From the NCBI GenBank assembly GCA_021234155.1, contig JAJEKV010000008.1:18032042-18096041 (forward strand): DNA of 64,000 nt, written 5' to 3'. This DNA is from Isoetes taiwanensis. Its lineage: Eukaryota; Streptophyta; Lycopodiopsida; Isoetales; Isoetaceae. Below the pieces are notes generated by a model. That model had not been told where the DNA came from. It worked only from the letters and a program-made list of their open reading frames with translations, and searched no databases. Numbering within the stretch: position 1 is the first letter of the stretch; each line of letters opens with the position of its first letter. Below, one piece after another: positions 35,270-46,349 of the stretch. Position numbers and translations under genes: made by a program.

Positions 35270-35622
35270 TTCCTGAATATTAGTGATGGGTCGGGATAGT
35301 AAAAGGGCAAGGCAATGAACCAATGAACCAAAAAGGAGGAGTATTATTACAAGTTCAGCAACACAATAATCAACTATTTAGCAACAGATACAACAAACAG
35401 GGGAATCCGACTATATATTGGATTGTCGATCTATCTTGAGGGTATCGACCAAAAGCCATCTTGAAACCATCAATGGTTAGATGGTTAACTGCGTGCTTCT
35501 ATCAATTTAATGAAATACAATTCTTATTGCTCCTCATTTATTCATATTCTTATCTTAAATTATTAATTTAAGATCCGCATGTGTTGCAAATTCTTTAATT
35601 CATATCAATTGGTATCAAAGCC
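35270..35622 (+). mobile_element. Possible LTR-retrotransposon 5' LTR end and primer-binding site
   Basis: TGGTATCAAAGCC at 35610-35622 matches, with one change, the TGGTATCAGAGC primer-binding site complementary to initiator tRNA-Met that follows the 5' LTR of Copia and many Ty3 elements. It directly follows CATATCA, a plausible LTR end. Upstream are TATATATTGG (about 35412) and T-rich promoter/polyadenylation-like DNA. I cannot fix the left LTR boundary, and no gag-pol frame follows, so this is probably a solo or gutted element. Confidence 0.45.
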
Positions 35623-35989
35623 AGGCTAATCAAACAAGGCGCTGCGCACGAAGGGTTTCCCTCTGGTGTCCTAAAAGGATGTGTGCATAGCCTTTGATGC
35701 ATAGTGCTCCGAGCTAAGAATAAGTTCATGATTGTTTAACTTCGTTGATCTCAACAAAACTAATGTTAAACACAAATGTTACCTCCTCGTAACACACTAG
35801 TCCATCTCAAAAATTAAAACTTTTGCAAGTTTCGGCACAAAAATCCGGCTTAATAAGCTTTGCAAGTTGAAGCTCTGCTAGAAAACATATGCGACAGCAA
35901 GAAGCTTTGCTCAAAAATATTTGTGGCAACAAGAAGCTTTGCAACAGGAAGTTTTGCTAGTTGTGTATATTGGCGACCACGATCTGCTA
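35623..35989. other. No gene; possible leader of the LTR element
   Basis: Sequence after the primer-binding-like site, without an open gag frame. Confidence 0.3.
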
Positions 35990-36075
35990 GGTATGTATCT
36001 CTGCAAGAAGATTCGGAAGCTATGCAAGAAGTTTTGTAGAAAGCTCTGTAAGAAGCTCTGCAAGAAGCTCTGCTG
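35990..36075 (+). repeat. Degenerate 12-bp tandem repeat
   Basis: Units of about GCAAGAAGCTCT / GAAGCTCTGCAA repeat through 35998-36075, with scattered earlier copies (AGAAGCTTTGC at about 35900 and 35931). The frame encodes repeated Lys-Lys-Leu-Cys but is probably not a protein. Confidence 0.7.
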
Positions 36076-38001
36076 CTGTTTACTTACTTGCTGTTTACCT
36101 TAACAAATTTTCAGTTGTTTACCTGATAGGCAAAATGGATGCACCGATTTCCCTTCCGCGTTAATCCGCGTTATTGGCATATGCCACATGGCTACACGAA
36201 AATAAGCGCCAACGGAAATAGATGACCCAACTTCTAAATTGTATGCTAAAAATTGTTAGAATCACATATTTTATAGTTTTTAAAAACCAAACCCAAACCA
36301 AAAAAGGAGATAAGATACATGAGAGGGAATGAGAACACACAAGTGACTATTGGATAACCCATCATTATTAATGCCGCAGACAACAGAAATTTGATAGCAA
36401 ACAGCAGAAACTTGGAGGAAAAACACAATGCCACATACAACAAGTATGATCATATTATGATGATATATTGGAGAGTGAAGGACAGTACAAGGATGATTTA
36501 GCCATTTGATAGTTTCATAAAGAATCAAAACACTTTTGCTCTAAGGCAATGCCCCACAAAATTTCGTCTGAGCTAAATTATAACCCTCTACAATGTTCTT
36601 AAAAAGTCGTGCAAAGAAGGCATTAACCTTCTCTTTTAATTGTTCCAACTCTTCAATTGCACTAACTGAAGACGGTTGTTGTGAGGATTCCTCCTCTGTC
36701 AAGCAGCTTGATTGTTGAGAAAATTCCTGCTCTCTTAAGTTTGGTCTCTTAAATAATGTCAATTTTTAGTAAGGCCTATTTCAAACCATTTCTAATTCTT
36801 TCCACGCACATAATTTATGTTGTTTGATCTGAAAATGCATATCTTGTGGAAAGAAATAAGAGCATGCAACAATCATTAAAATCTGCCCAAAACTTCATAT
36901 CCAGAGCACATTCAATGTTCCAAAATAAACAGAATTAATAAGATTTAATGTTAGAATGGCAGTAAACATAATCAGAAAGAAAACAAAAATTTAAAAGACT
37001 GGCCTAACATGTATTTAATGCCTTTGGAATGTCAGATTGCAACCGTTGTAGCATGCTTTTCTGGTCGTTCTTTTCACTAACAGAATTGGCCTATGGGGTT
37101 AGAAAAAAAAAAGTAACAAATTAACTAGCAAGTTGCAAACTCTTCAGAAGCAAAGAATCATTCGTACCAACTCTTTGGAATCAGCAAATCATTTGTACCA
37201 GTTCGGATAAGATTTTAGCCATCCACTGTGGGTTGACACTTCAGGCATCCACTGCCCCATTGACTGACTGGTAAGCTTCTTGAGAATTGCTATCGCTGAG
37301 CTTGAACATTACTCAACAATCCACTTGTACTCATGTAACTGCTTTGTTCTTTTAAATGCTCTTGACCTGCTAGAATGTTATTAGACATCTCTAGAAGGCT
37401 AATTTATGTGGGCAAAGCAGTAGAGACCACCATACTGATCAATGATAATTTTGCTTCTTCTTGAATTCTTCCAATGCAATTGAACAATCTGCAACCATAT
37501 ACCTTAGTGATGAAAGGGAACATGCATGACTTATGTAACGGTTACAAACCTCAAGAAGGAAGATGCATATCTGCGATCAATATAGAACATGATGCCCATT
37601 ACTAGAAAATGCACCCATTTGAAGATAGAGCGCATCATATAAGGACGTCTCACAAATGTGTAAACGTGCTCTATATGGAATATTGGATGGAATATTCCAA
37701 AAAACAATGGTCCAGATGAAGCAATTATATAAATGAAGGATTATATGTGTTGTCCATTAGAAGACTTATATATCAATTAATACATTCAAAACTATTCAAG
37801 TTCCTTCAAATTAACCAATATCCATATTTTCTGTCATTTCAGCTTCAGCAGTAGCAAATTGGTGTTGAAATCACGCCGAAGAAATCAATCCAGGGCTGCC
37901 TACCATAATTTTTGGTTTCTCAACGTTGCATTAAGCTAGCAATGGCCAAGAGCTTTGCAGGGTCCAGGATTTTTGGGGTGCGCCCAAGAATTATGAGAGG
38001 G
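36076..38001. other. No supported gene
   Basis: A minus-strand frame at 36541-36762 has a helical, Glu/Gln/Ser-rich composition (IEELEQLKEKVNAFFARLFK) and could be a coding remnant, without identification. The rest is AT-rich. Confidence 0.35.
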
Positions 38002-38104
38002 ATAATACCCTGGAACGAGGGTGTTATGCCCTATTATAATATACGAGGGCCGGAGGCCCGAGTTTGTTAAGTTAGGGCATAACATCCAAGTTCCAGGGTG
38101 TTAT
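38002..38104. repeat. Hairpin with 32-bp arms
   Basis: ATAATACCCTGGAACGAGGG... (38002-38033) is inverted at 38073-38104 (TAGGGCATAACATCCAAGTT...) with few mismatches. The loop contains its own palindrome, GAGGGCCGGAGGCCCGAG. Tandem-like copies of CTAGGTGTTTATGG follow at about 38170 and 38202. This looks like a small foldback element. Confidence 0.75.
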
Positions 38105-38585
38105 CCGCCTTAACAACCGAGAGTTTTATAGTGCTTTTGTAGTAGTTTTATGGTGGTTTCCATAATAACCTAGGTGTTTATGGCCATTTGGCATAACAAA
38201 CTAGGTGTTTATGGGCCTTTTAATGTCTTACTGGTGGGTATCACTCTTGCAACCAATGGCTGAGATATGATCTCAGCATTAAAACTTGAGGTCCAGGTTG
38301 TTAAAGCATTTAGGTCATCCGGAGGTGCACCCATAAAAATAGAAAACACTGAAATTCTATTGACTGAGTGTTCTTCCAAAACTTAGCCGAGCGTACAGGT
38401 GTGATTTCACTCTTATGCTTAGGAATTTCCAAAACTTGGCCGGGTGCACAGGTTGCGAGCTTTTAGGAACATGAATGAAGACGGTTGGTTCATTTATGAG
38501 AGAAAAGATCAATATGCCAGTGACAATAGGAGCATTGATCAAAGATTTTACAGGCCTCAATAAACGTTTTGTTCAATTGTGAACA
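38105..38585. other. Possible extension of the PPR pseudogene, with a direct repeat
   Basis: TTCCAAAACTTAGCCGAGCGTACAGG-like sequence is duplicated at about 38374 and 38428. On the minus strand one copy reads PGQVLEIPKHK, faintly like the PPR E-motif (KQPG.SWIEV), so the duplication may affect the eroded C-terminus of the gene. The evidence is weak. Confidence 0.25.
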
Positions 38586-39960
38586 TTATGTTTTTGCATG
38601 AGAATTGACATAGGTATTTGCCATTAGCACATAGGCTGGAGCGTAATCAGGGTCTAGAAGGGTAACCCAATGAAAGCAGTGTCTTGCAAGTTCTACATGG
38701 CCGTAATTGTGACAGGCACTGAGTAAAGATGTCCATCCACTAATATTGGGTTCGGAAGAACATCGAAGAAAATCTTCCGCCTCAGCAAGATAACCTACAT
38801 GACCTAGAAGATCAACCAAACAGGTATAGTGAGTGCTGCTTGGCGTTATGCCATAGTAAGAGTTCATAGATTTAAAATACCAGCATCCCTTATCAACTAG
38901 CCCCACATGATTGCAAGCTACAAGAATATTGGTAAATGACACCTCATCTGGTTCTATGTTCTTCACCTGCATCATTTCAAAGCATTCTATGGCAAGACAA
39001 CTTTTCCCATGCTGTGCATAACCTGGAATCATAGTTCCCCATAACATTATATTTCTCCTTGGCAATCGATTGAATACTATAGCTGCCATCTCAAGGTTTC
39101 CACTTTTGGCATATATGTCGACCAAAGTACTACCTATATCAACATCAAATTGAAGGCTAGTTCTAATAATTTGCTCATAATCAGCTTTCCGTGCACCGTG
39201 GCTCCTATGTTACCATAGGCTTTTAAAGTGCCCAAATATGTATCTAAGTCTGGAAATAGAGCCTCCTTTTCCATCTGTTCAAAAAGTTCAAGTGCATAAA
39301 GGGCTTCTCCGTGTTGAACAAGTCCCATAATCATAGAACCCCATGACACAACATCATGATTTGGGAAGCACTCAAACACTTTGTAAGCCTCTTCCAGGCT
39401 CCCACAACTTATATACATACTAATAAGATTGGTCCCCACAATAATATATGATTTAAGTTCCATCTCTATGATCTAATTATGTATTAACCTGCCTTGATGT
39501 CTGGCATCTAGAGTGGCACATGCTTTGACTATGCTTGAAAATGCAATATCAGTTGAATCTATTCCTTCACTTTGCATTTCTTCGAAGCAATCTAAAGCCT
39601 TTACGCATTCCCCATTTTCCATCAATCAATTTGTCAAAGAGAGAGCGTGCCTCCTCTACCCCCCCACACATTTTGCATACATGTCAAACAGAGTACTTCC
39701 AACGGATGCATCTGATTGAAGTCCACTTTTAATGATCTGACCATGAATTAGCCTACCATAACTTATGGTTCCCATGTTACTACATGCCTTCAAGGCAGCC
39801 AAAAAAGTGATTCCTTCTCCATGTTGCGCATATTCTCCAATCATTATACTCCAGGAACCAAAAACATATGCAATGGCCCAAAACTGCTTCAATATCTTTG
39901 AAAGTCGATACCAGTAGGCTCTGTCCAATGCCATTTATCTTGCTTCGCAGATTGCTTCTT
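38586..39960 (-). pseudogene. PLS-type pentatricopeptide repeat (PPR) gene remnant
   Basis: PPR proteins bind organellar RNA, and PLS members usually direct C-to-U editing. Typical repeats are visible: AALKACSNMGTISYGRLIHG, VGSTLFDMYAKC (39.66-39.85 kb), ALDCFEEMQSEGIDSTDIAF, VGTNLISMYISCGSLEEAYK, VFECFPNHDVVSWGSMI (39.3-39.45 kb), then after a frameshift near 39.17 kb VDIYAKSGNLEMAAIVFNRL and SSTHYTCLVDLLGHVGYLAE (38.6-39.1 kb). In-frame stops are TAG 39656-39658, TGA 39626-39628 and TAG 39473-39475. The C-terminal E and DYW domains are absent or unrecognisable. The repeat style, with KACSN-type linkers and DLLG endings, is what makes me think of ferns. Confidence 0.85.
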
Positions 39961-40379
39961 AGATAACACCGCCTATGCAAGCTAACTAGCAAGAATATGA
40001 TAGGCAAGTTAAATATCTGGGTATCGTGTACTGCTCCCTACAAAATATTTACCAGTAGCCACCTCTGTTTAATTATCATCAAACCCAAATCCTCCACCAC
40101 CAACATGTAGCATTTGCAGGCCCCATTCTAGTGTGGAGCTTATTTGGTGCCAGTAATGTGATGTATTGACCTGTTCAAGCGTGTTGACATCCCAAAGCTT
40201 GCTAAGGAAGCTATGGCGATCTTCTTCTGTTTGCACCTATATGCACCTGAGCTGCTGCACATTCCACCTAGCTAGTCACTGAGCCGTTGACCCTATTGCC
40301 ACGGTGTAAGCCAGGTTTCTGTGACCAAAGTGGTACAATTGCCATGGTGTAAGCCAGGTTTCTGTGACCAAAGTGGTAG
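39961..40379. repeat. Direct 40-bp duplication in otherwise empty DNA
   Basis: GCCACGGTGTAAGCCAGGTT... spans 40296-40335 and is repeated, with one visible base difference, at 40339-40378 (offset 43 bp). The second copy abuts the Ty3 RT fragment. The remaining sequence shows no gene. Confidence 0.6.
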
Positions 40380-40575
40380 ATGATCTTCTGCGTTCTTGGA
40401 ATATGGACCAATTACAAGGAGCCAGGTACTTCTCCAAGATCGACCTTCGATCAGTCAAATACGGATCAAGGAAGAAGATATTCACAAGTCACCTTTCAAG
40501 ACCCGCAATGGGCATTATGAATTCACAGTTATGCCCTTTGGGCTAACCAATACCCCTGCCATGTTTAGGGTACCT
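40380..40575 (+). pseudogene. Fragment of Ty3-type reverse transcriptase
   Basis: Plus-strand frames give [15 protein letters not shown] (RT motif with the first catalytic Asp), [20 protein letters not shown] and [17 protein letters not shown], consecutive motifs of Ty3/mdg4-type RT. A frameshift lies just after DLRS. The homology begins and ends abruptly (about 65 codons), with no integrase or LTR nearby, so this is a captured fragment. Confidence 0.8.
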
Positions 40576-40828
40576 TCGCACCTGCCGTTAAGTTAGGATT
40601 CCGTTAAGATTTTAACTGCATTTGCCTTCACAACAGTACTTAGGTTAGTTTTACATTAGTCTTTTTATTTAACATTACGTTAACCTTTTTAATGTAAAAA
40701 GGGTTAATTCAAACTAGATTCACACTAGTCTACGTTAAGTTAGTAAATAAAACTGAAAATTAATGCAAAATCAAAATTACATTGAAATTTAAAGTGACCT
40801 TTAAAGGTCACTATAACTTTTATAACAG

Positions 40829-41038
40829 ATGGAGTTGTTGTTGGCTGTCGAACAAGCTCTTGAAATGGCAGACAACAAAACCCGAGCTCGAAATGTCGGG
40901 AATGTCGGAGCTCCCATCAGAGGCCGAGGGCGTGTCGGCATAGGTCGTGGTCGGGCGATACCTGGAGATGGTCGCAATAGGTCTATTTCTTCACAAGCTC
41001 TAGCAGAACAAGACGAAAATGAGGATCCCTTGGAGCAG
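40829..41038 (+). CDS. Short RG-rich protein or first exon
   Basis: ATG at 40829, then MELLLAVEQALEMADN and an arginine/glycine-rich stretch (IRGRGRVGIGRGRAIPG), ending in an acidic segment (EQDENEDPLEQ). A candidate 5' splice site (GCAG/GTTAGC) follows at 41039. RG-rich stretches bind nucleic acids, but no domain is recognised. A second open stretch at 41281-41487 could be a further exon, without support. It is divergently placed relative to the HAD pseudogene. Confidence 0.35.
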
Positions 41039-41483
41039 GTTAGCTTGTTAAATCTTAATTTTATGAAATGGGGTGCTTTGAGATTGCATTATAATATCGT
41101 AAGACTGCATTAGAATACTCTGCAAAAAGCATATCAAATAAATAGAAACCATCATCCAATTAAATTGGGATTATGTCAACTCCAAAATCATGCCAACCTG
41201 CTGTTGTCTTCTAGGGGGTTTTTGTTTTTTTTAATCTTTTTTTTTGGACTTGATAAATAACATAAGGTTGCGATTCACGTGTGACGTTTCACATGCAAAT
41301 TGAAATATGCAAAAATGAAGAGCAAGTTGCTAAGATAGATGAGACCAAAATTGAAGAGCATTTAGATGAAAATATTAGGTTTGATAATAACAGATTGCAT
41401 TATTTGCGAGGCAATTGCAGACTCGAAATTATCGATACATGGCACAAATATCATACAAAAATATTATATATTCCAATAAAACA

Positions 41484-42109
41484 TTAAGGGATCAATCCAT
41501 GTTTTTCCACGTATTTAACAAGGTGTGGTTCCATGTCAGCCGTTCTATCCAGTTCTGGGTATGAATCTAACACTTCACCCACCGTCATCCCCATAGCCAA
41601 ATTATTCATAATAGACACAAACTTCACCAGAAAATCATCTGTCGCAAAATTTTTTGGATCGTAAGATGGTGGATTTAGGGCCTGTGTTTGATTGTAGAAG
41701 CATTTGAGAGCATCATCATCCACTATGATTATATCATCCTTATTCTCGATACCAAGCTCGTCCATCATGTTACTCAAGTGTTTGATGAAGATAGGCTTGC
41801 CTGTTGGATCCTTGGAATTAGTGTTTGTTCTGATCCCAAAAGGTCAACCAATGTCTATGCATTTCCCCCGGTGCCTTCAAAGTATCCTTGATGTTCTTTA
41901 GTTCCATGGATGACCAAATACCAACTCGAAATAACCTGAATGCCTCATTTAGCATCTCCTTCAAGTGCGGCCGCGGATAGATCCACTTGGTGTTTGATTC
42001 TATTGGTGTCTGATGAAATTGATCTCTAGCCACTTTATTTTTCAGAAAAGTCTTGCAAAGGACTCCGTTTAGGTCGAACACCACAACCTTCTTAGAAACG
42101 CAATGCAAG
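41484..42109 (-). pseudogene. FCP1/NIF-like HAD phosphatase (copy 2), one frameshift
   Basis: All four HAD motifs can be read: I, VVVFDLNGVLC (about 42.05-42.09 kb); II, RVGIWSSMEL (about 41.90-41.93 kb); III, KPIFIKHLSN (about 41.77-41.80 kb); IV, IIIVDDDALKCF (about 41.70-41.74 kb). As in copy 1, motif I has DxN instead of DxD, a substitution shared by both copies and therefore not a random lesion. A 1-nt frameshift near 41.825 kb separates motifs II and III. Sequence before 42109 reads GATATTTCAG, a plausible 3' splice site, so an upstream exon is likely. The protein would be a phosphoprotein phosphatase or a pseudo-phosphatase. Stop TAA at 41484-41486. Confidence 0.7.
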
Positions 42110-42164
42110 CTGAAATATCAAACATGTATCTGGTCAGCACGATATGATCACACAAACAATACAA

Positions 42165-42301
42165 ACGCGCCAGGCATGATTTGAGTTAGTCAACCAAATC
42201 GCGCTGGGCGTGATTTACTGTGACAACGAAATATAATCAAAGCACGCTTGGCGCGATTTAATTCAAAGCTAATATAAATTAAATCACGCGTGGCGCGATT
42301 T
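42165..42301. promoter_or_regulatory. Cluster of CACGCC/GGCGTG-type palindromes upstream of the HAD gene
   Basis: Four related sites: ACGCGCCAGGCATGAT (42165), TCGCGCTGGGCGTGATTT (42199), GCACGCTTGGCGCGATTT (42242) and ATCACGCGTGGCGCGATTT (42283). Each is a degenerate form of CACGCCWGGCGTG followed by ATTT. They lie 56-190 bp upstream of the first HAD exon seen. Function unknown. Confidence 0.55.
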
Positions 42302-44327
42302 CGTATGCAAGGCCATACCTATCATCTTGAGTTGGCCACTTAATTAGGCGTCATTCTCCCCTTCGCCACCCTTAATCTCCGTGCTCTTTCCATTTGTTAG
42401 AATTGTTATTTTCTATTAGTTCATCTCGTCCTTGAATCGATATTATTTTAATATTGATTTGGCAAACACGTGAATCACTAGAAATGCGGGTTGCCAATGG
42501 CCCCTTCACTTTCAGTTGCCCTATCAATTAGATCCTTGTTAACCTGTGAATCTACTTTATTGTTGCTTGCATCACCAGCAAGGGAGGCAAGGATAGTCCC
42601 TAAGTTCGCCTTCATCACATTACTTTGAGTGAGCGGTTTAGCAGCCATTTGGTCATTGCTTTCCTTATCAGGCTGCGGATTACTAGTTCCCTCACCAGAA
42701 CCATCGTCCACTTTTGAATTGGACAAGTCTACGAGACTTTTGATTGCTGATGATTTCAGGTTGCCATAAGGGCCTTTAGGAGATTTGGCAAGCACATGCA
42801 TGAGGAATGGTTCAAGAAAGTCTTTAGCCTGCTCATCACTCACAAAGCAGTGACATCTTCTAACACCCATAAGAGCCTCTCGAGCAATATAACCTCCAAC
42901 ATGAAGCTCCAAACAGATTGTATCAATTGGAGCAAATGCCTCGACGAGGTAAGCAGCCATAGACGGGGGAAATCCATTTTTATTTAAGGGGCCCTTCTCC
43001 TTAGTTTGTAGCTCGTACTTGATTTCACCACTTAGGAGGGGGTCCCGATCCTCATCCTCTTCTGACTCATCCTGTTCCTGATCCTGATCTTGATCCGTAT
43101 GATAGAATATAGTTCTTAAGTCTGGATCATCTAGAAGAAAACATTCCCATGCACTGCTATTGTCACCCTTGGCCTTAGCAATATCATATTCCTCGTCTGA
43201 CAGCATGGCTATCATAATAAAGATCACATGTGTCATCTTCCGTTCTGTTCACAGCTCATTATCCTTAACATCATATATTAGGCATCCCTCCCTAATAACT
43301 TTGAGGCACTTCAGATCATGAGCAGCGGATAGTGCATGCAGATGTGACTCACCAGAAGGACAACCGATGACAATAGTGAAGGACCTCTTAGTTGTCAATC
43401 CTATACAGCTGGTAAAGAAGCTGTTGTAGTCCTTCTGGTTCATGCCCATATCTCCTCTCCCACCCCTGCTATCCAACACAAAGAGTGATATGTTTTTAAG
43501 GCAAGAAGTTGATTCTGGCAAGAGACCTTTGTATCCAATGGAGACTGAATATTGGACAGTTTCTTCTTCTCCAGTAATCTTCTTCACAAGGGCCACTTTT
43601 CTTCTCAGCTCGGCCAGTACCTTAGTTGGTAGAGTCTCCTTATGTTTTGCATTTTTAGCCTTCCAATTCTTTAGGAAGTCCTTTGACCAGAATACAAACT
43701 TCTTGATGTCATCATTACTGACCTTGTATTTGTCCAGCAATCCAATTTCAGATAATGCCACATCCCCCGATAGCCTTTGTAACTCAGCTCCTACAGCTGA
43801 CTTCATTGTACGTACATCCTTCACATGGCTGCAGCACTCAATGAAGGACATCCTATCCTTAGTGAAAGCACTCTTCTTGTATAAGGCTTCCTTCTTTAAG
43901 CACTGGTCTAAAACCCAAATGGTCTCAGCGTCGTCTAGCCCCTGAGTCTTTCTCATCTCTATCACATTCAAGTCAAAGATGCTTACATCAACAGGAGGCA
44001 CCCTACCCATAGTATCTGGCAGCTTCCTTTGTGCATAAGTGTCCCAAAATTCATTCCACTTTTGCCATACTGCCTCCTTACAAAAGACAATCTTATACGA
44101 GTCTGTTAGACCTGACCTGCTAGATGAGCTTTCAGAAGGATCTGCAATGTCATCACCACCTTTTTTCTTTGATTTTCTTGCAGTTTTCTTCTTCTCCTGT
44201 ATAATTGTCTACGACAGAGTCCACTCCAGCAGCTTGAATGCCTCAGACTTTGACCTGTCTGGTGGGTAATGGGCAGCCATATTCCACCCACTGTTGATGG
44301 GCGTGGCGCAGTTGCTCCACGTATGGA

Positions 44328-44651
44328 CTGCAATAGTACAGACATTGAATCAGTATCATAGAATAGAAACACGCCGGGCGCGATTTGAATAGAAAAGATC
44401 AACAGGAAAATCACGCCTAGCGTGAAATGAATTAAGCTACTAATGCAATTCACGCCAGGCGTGCTTTCAAATCAATTGAATTCACGCCAGACGTGCTTTC
44501 AAATCAAACCAATTCATGCTAGGCGTGCTTTAACAATTCACGCCTGGCGTGAATTGGTTTGATTTGAAAGCTGCGCCGGCGTGAATTCAATTGATGAAAG
44601 CTGCGCTGGCGTGAATAATTAAAATGTTAACATCCTAATGCAGTTAATTAC
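44328..44651 (-). other. Predicted intron of the DGQH gene
   Basis: On the minus strand the boundary CAAAAG/GTAATT at 44652/44651 and CTATTGCAG/TCC at 44328/44327 fit plant GT-AG sites. Joining keeps a plausible frame (AAA AGT CCA TAC, giving KSPYVEQL). The intron is 324 bp, and more than half of it is the palindromic hairpin described separately. Confidence 0.5.
44369..44617. repeat. Palindrome array forming a long hairpin (CACGCCWGGCGTG family)
   Basis: Eight copies of the CACGCC-N-GGCGTG motif lie at 44369, 44411, 44449, 44482, 44513, 44537, 44571 and 44602 (approximate). The block 44446-44531 is the inverted complement of 44535-44617 with few mismatches and a three-base loop. For example, CAAACCAATTCATGCTAGGC on the left pairs with the region CGCCTGGCGTGAATTGGTTTG on the right. 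So individual palindromes sit inside one larger palindrome, able to form an approximately 85-bp stem in RNA. Confidence 0.85.
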
Positions 44652-45838
44652 CTTTTGTATAGAAATGTCTTCCCCATTTCATTCAAAGTTGCACTAATCT
44701 CAGCCAAATCTGCAGGTGAAGTATTGGCATCCAAGAGACGACACCTCCTATACGCATAGTGATTGTAGAACACGCTTTTGCCTGTTTGTTACGCGCCACC
44801 GATGAGGGCCTTTTGTGCCTCAGCGAGAATGTTGCCCGTCGATGATGACGAATTTAATGTTATCATTTAACATTAACTCCTCGAAGTTAATCCCACACAA
44901 GCCGGGCTTGTTCGAGATCATATCCCCAAGGTAACACATCCATTGGCATAGGCATTTGACACGGATTACTAATCATGCTCGAACAATCTCCATGGCATGT
45001 CTTTGGATCATATCTTACGCTAACATAAATGGGGCTTGGTGAGCGGATGAGGGACTTCACATGGATCTGAAAAGTTTCCTTAAGACCCAATGGATAATGG
45101 TCGAGTACTTATTGACTTGTTCATGGCCTCTAGTTGGGCCACCGGTTCATTCATTCTCAAAAGCGAAGCCTCCATGCCTTCGACAAGCTGCAGGGGAAGA
45201 ACATTCTTCCCTAGATTTAGGACCCTCCTAGAAGCTTTCAAGTCAGCTAATTCCCTAGCTTGCTCCAAATAGTGACTTGGTGTCGGTTTATTGAACATGC
45301 CTCTACGCACTGCTGTAACCCCTTGACAAATAGATATTGGCGTAACTGCTACATTGGTGGGCCAGCCATACTTAAAACATGTCTCACCGTTCACATCTGT
45401 CCTCATGAACATATCCTTGTATCACGGTAGCTCTACGGTGGAGTAAGTCCGAAAGCGGATCTTTCTTCGCTTATGTGTAATTTCCAAGAGCAATTTGCAG
45501 TTGGTGTCGTCCTCTTCCTCACAAGAGATTAGGATCCCTTGTTTGGTCATCTCTTTAATGCTTCTTTTTCCTCGAGAAGAGAGTTAAGTCGAGCTTGCCA
45601 TTTGTCTTGGCAAGGTCAGCGTACTCCCTCGGCACCCTCGTCCATTTCCTCTTCGTATGGTGGTCGTTGGTTGCTATAAGAATCGGCCCTTCATCATCTA
45701 AGGTGAGATCATATGGTACTGCATCTGGGTCGTCTACCCTTGGTTTCTTACCAGGAATAGACCCCGAATTATTGGGGGTTTTCTTCCTCTTGGGTTAGAG
45801 GATGAACATTTTTTAGAGTATTTTTCAGAACAAGAGAT

Positions 45839-45892
45839 CATGCTTGGCGTGCATTTAAACCTAAATTAGTATAATTCACGCTTGGCGTGTTC
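45839..45892. promoter_or_regulatory. Two CACGCTTGGCGTG-type palindromes upstream of the DGQH gene
   Basis: CATGCTTGGCGTGCATTT (45839-45856) and ATTCACGCTTGGCGTGTTCG (45873-45892) lie 30-83 bp upstream of the proposed ATG at 45807-45809. The second differs from CACGCCTGGCGTG at one base. Position suggests an operator or core-promoter element, by inference only. Confidence 0.5.
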
Positions 45893-46349
45893 GTAGCTCT
45901 TACTGTGTACCATGCTATGCTTGAATTTGAAGCTAAATTAGTATGCATCCACATTTTAAGCTACGTACCCTTTATGAATCCATATTTCACACTACTTAAC
46001 CTCATTGAACACTGCTATCTCTAACTGTCAAACCTCCAGCTCTACATAGGTATGTACCCCTATGTTAAAAACTAATAAGAACTATATTCTATAAAAACAG
46101 AGCAAAATTATGTTCTAAAAAACAGACAATCAGAGCATTAACTGAAGGTAATAATTTAAATTCATGCAAAGTATAATAACTCAAAAATTCATGCAAAGCA
46201 TATTAACTGAAGGCAAGGAAATAACTCAAATTCATGCAATGCATAATACTCTCCACACACTTTGTATTCTGTGGCAAATTAAATACCTTGAATAGGGGTC
46301 TGATCAACGTCCTCGAAACTCTCATACAACTCAGTATATGGCATTCTCG
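45893..46349. other. No gene; short dispersed duplications
   Basis: TTCATGCAAAGYATAWTAACT recurs at about 46163, 46191 and 46232 (ATTCATGCAATGCATAAT). No open frame of note. Confidence 0.5.

Larger units (their letters stand above)
42478..45809 (-). pseudogene. Large two-exon protein: DGQH (ParB/DndB-like) region plus methyltransferase-like region
   Basis: Exon 1 (45809-44652) begins MFIL, stop, then a basic nuclear-signal-like PKRKKTP; it continues GILISCEEEDDTNCKLLLEI, LPLQLVEGMEASLL, IYVSVRYDPKTCHGDCSSM and VLPWGYDLEQARLVWD, then FVIIDGQH (about 44.83-44.85 kb) and LAEISATLNEMGK. A DGQH motif followed by an 'S..LN' phrase resembles ParB-like/DGQHR domains. Exon 2 (44327-42478) reads YVEQLRHAHQQWVEYG, then KFVFWSKDFLKNWKAKNAKH, LFVLDSRGGRGD (about 43.47 kb) and, after a stop, TICLELHVGGYIAREAL with VRRCHCFVSDEQ (about 42.85-42.91 kb). 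The spacing recalls beta-order DNA methyltransferases (motif IV before motif I), but DPPW and FxGxG are not preserved. Damage: TGA 45422-45424, TAG 44209-44211, TGA 43249-43251, two TAA and about three frameshifts. Function is inference. Confidence 0.45.

Noticed and set aside
43442-43945. Plus-strand 167-codon frame
   Set aside because: It is the complement of exon 2 of the DGQH gene, whose minus frame is longer and more protein-like.
44369-44617. CRISPR-like array
   Set aside because: The repeated units are palindromic but spacers are themselves repeated and inverted; the organism is a eukaryote.
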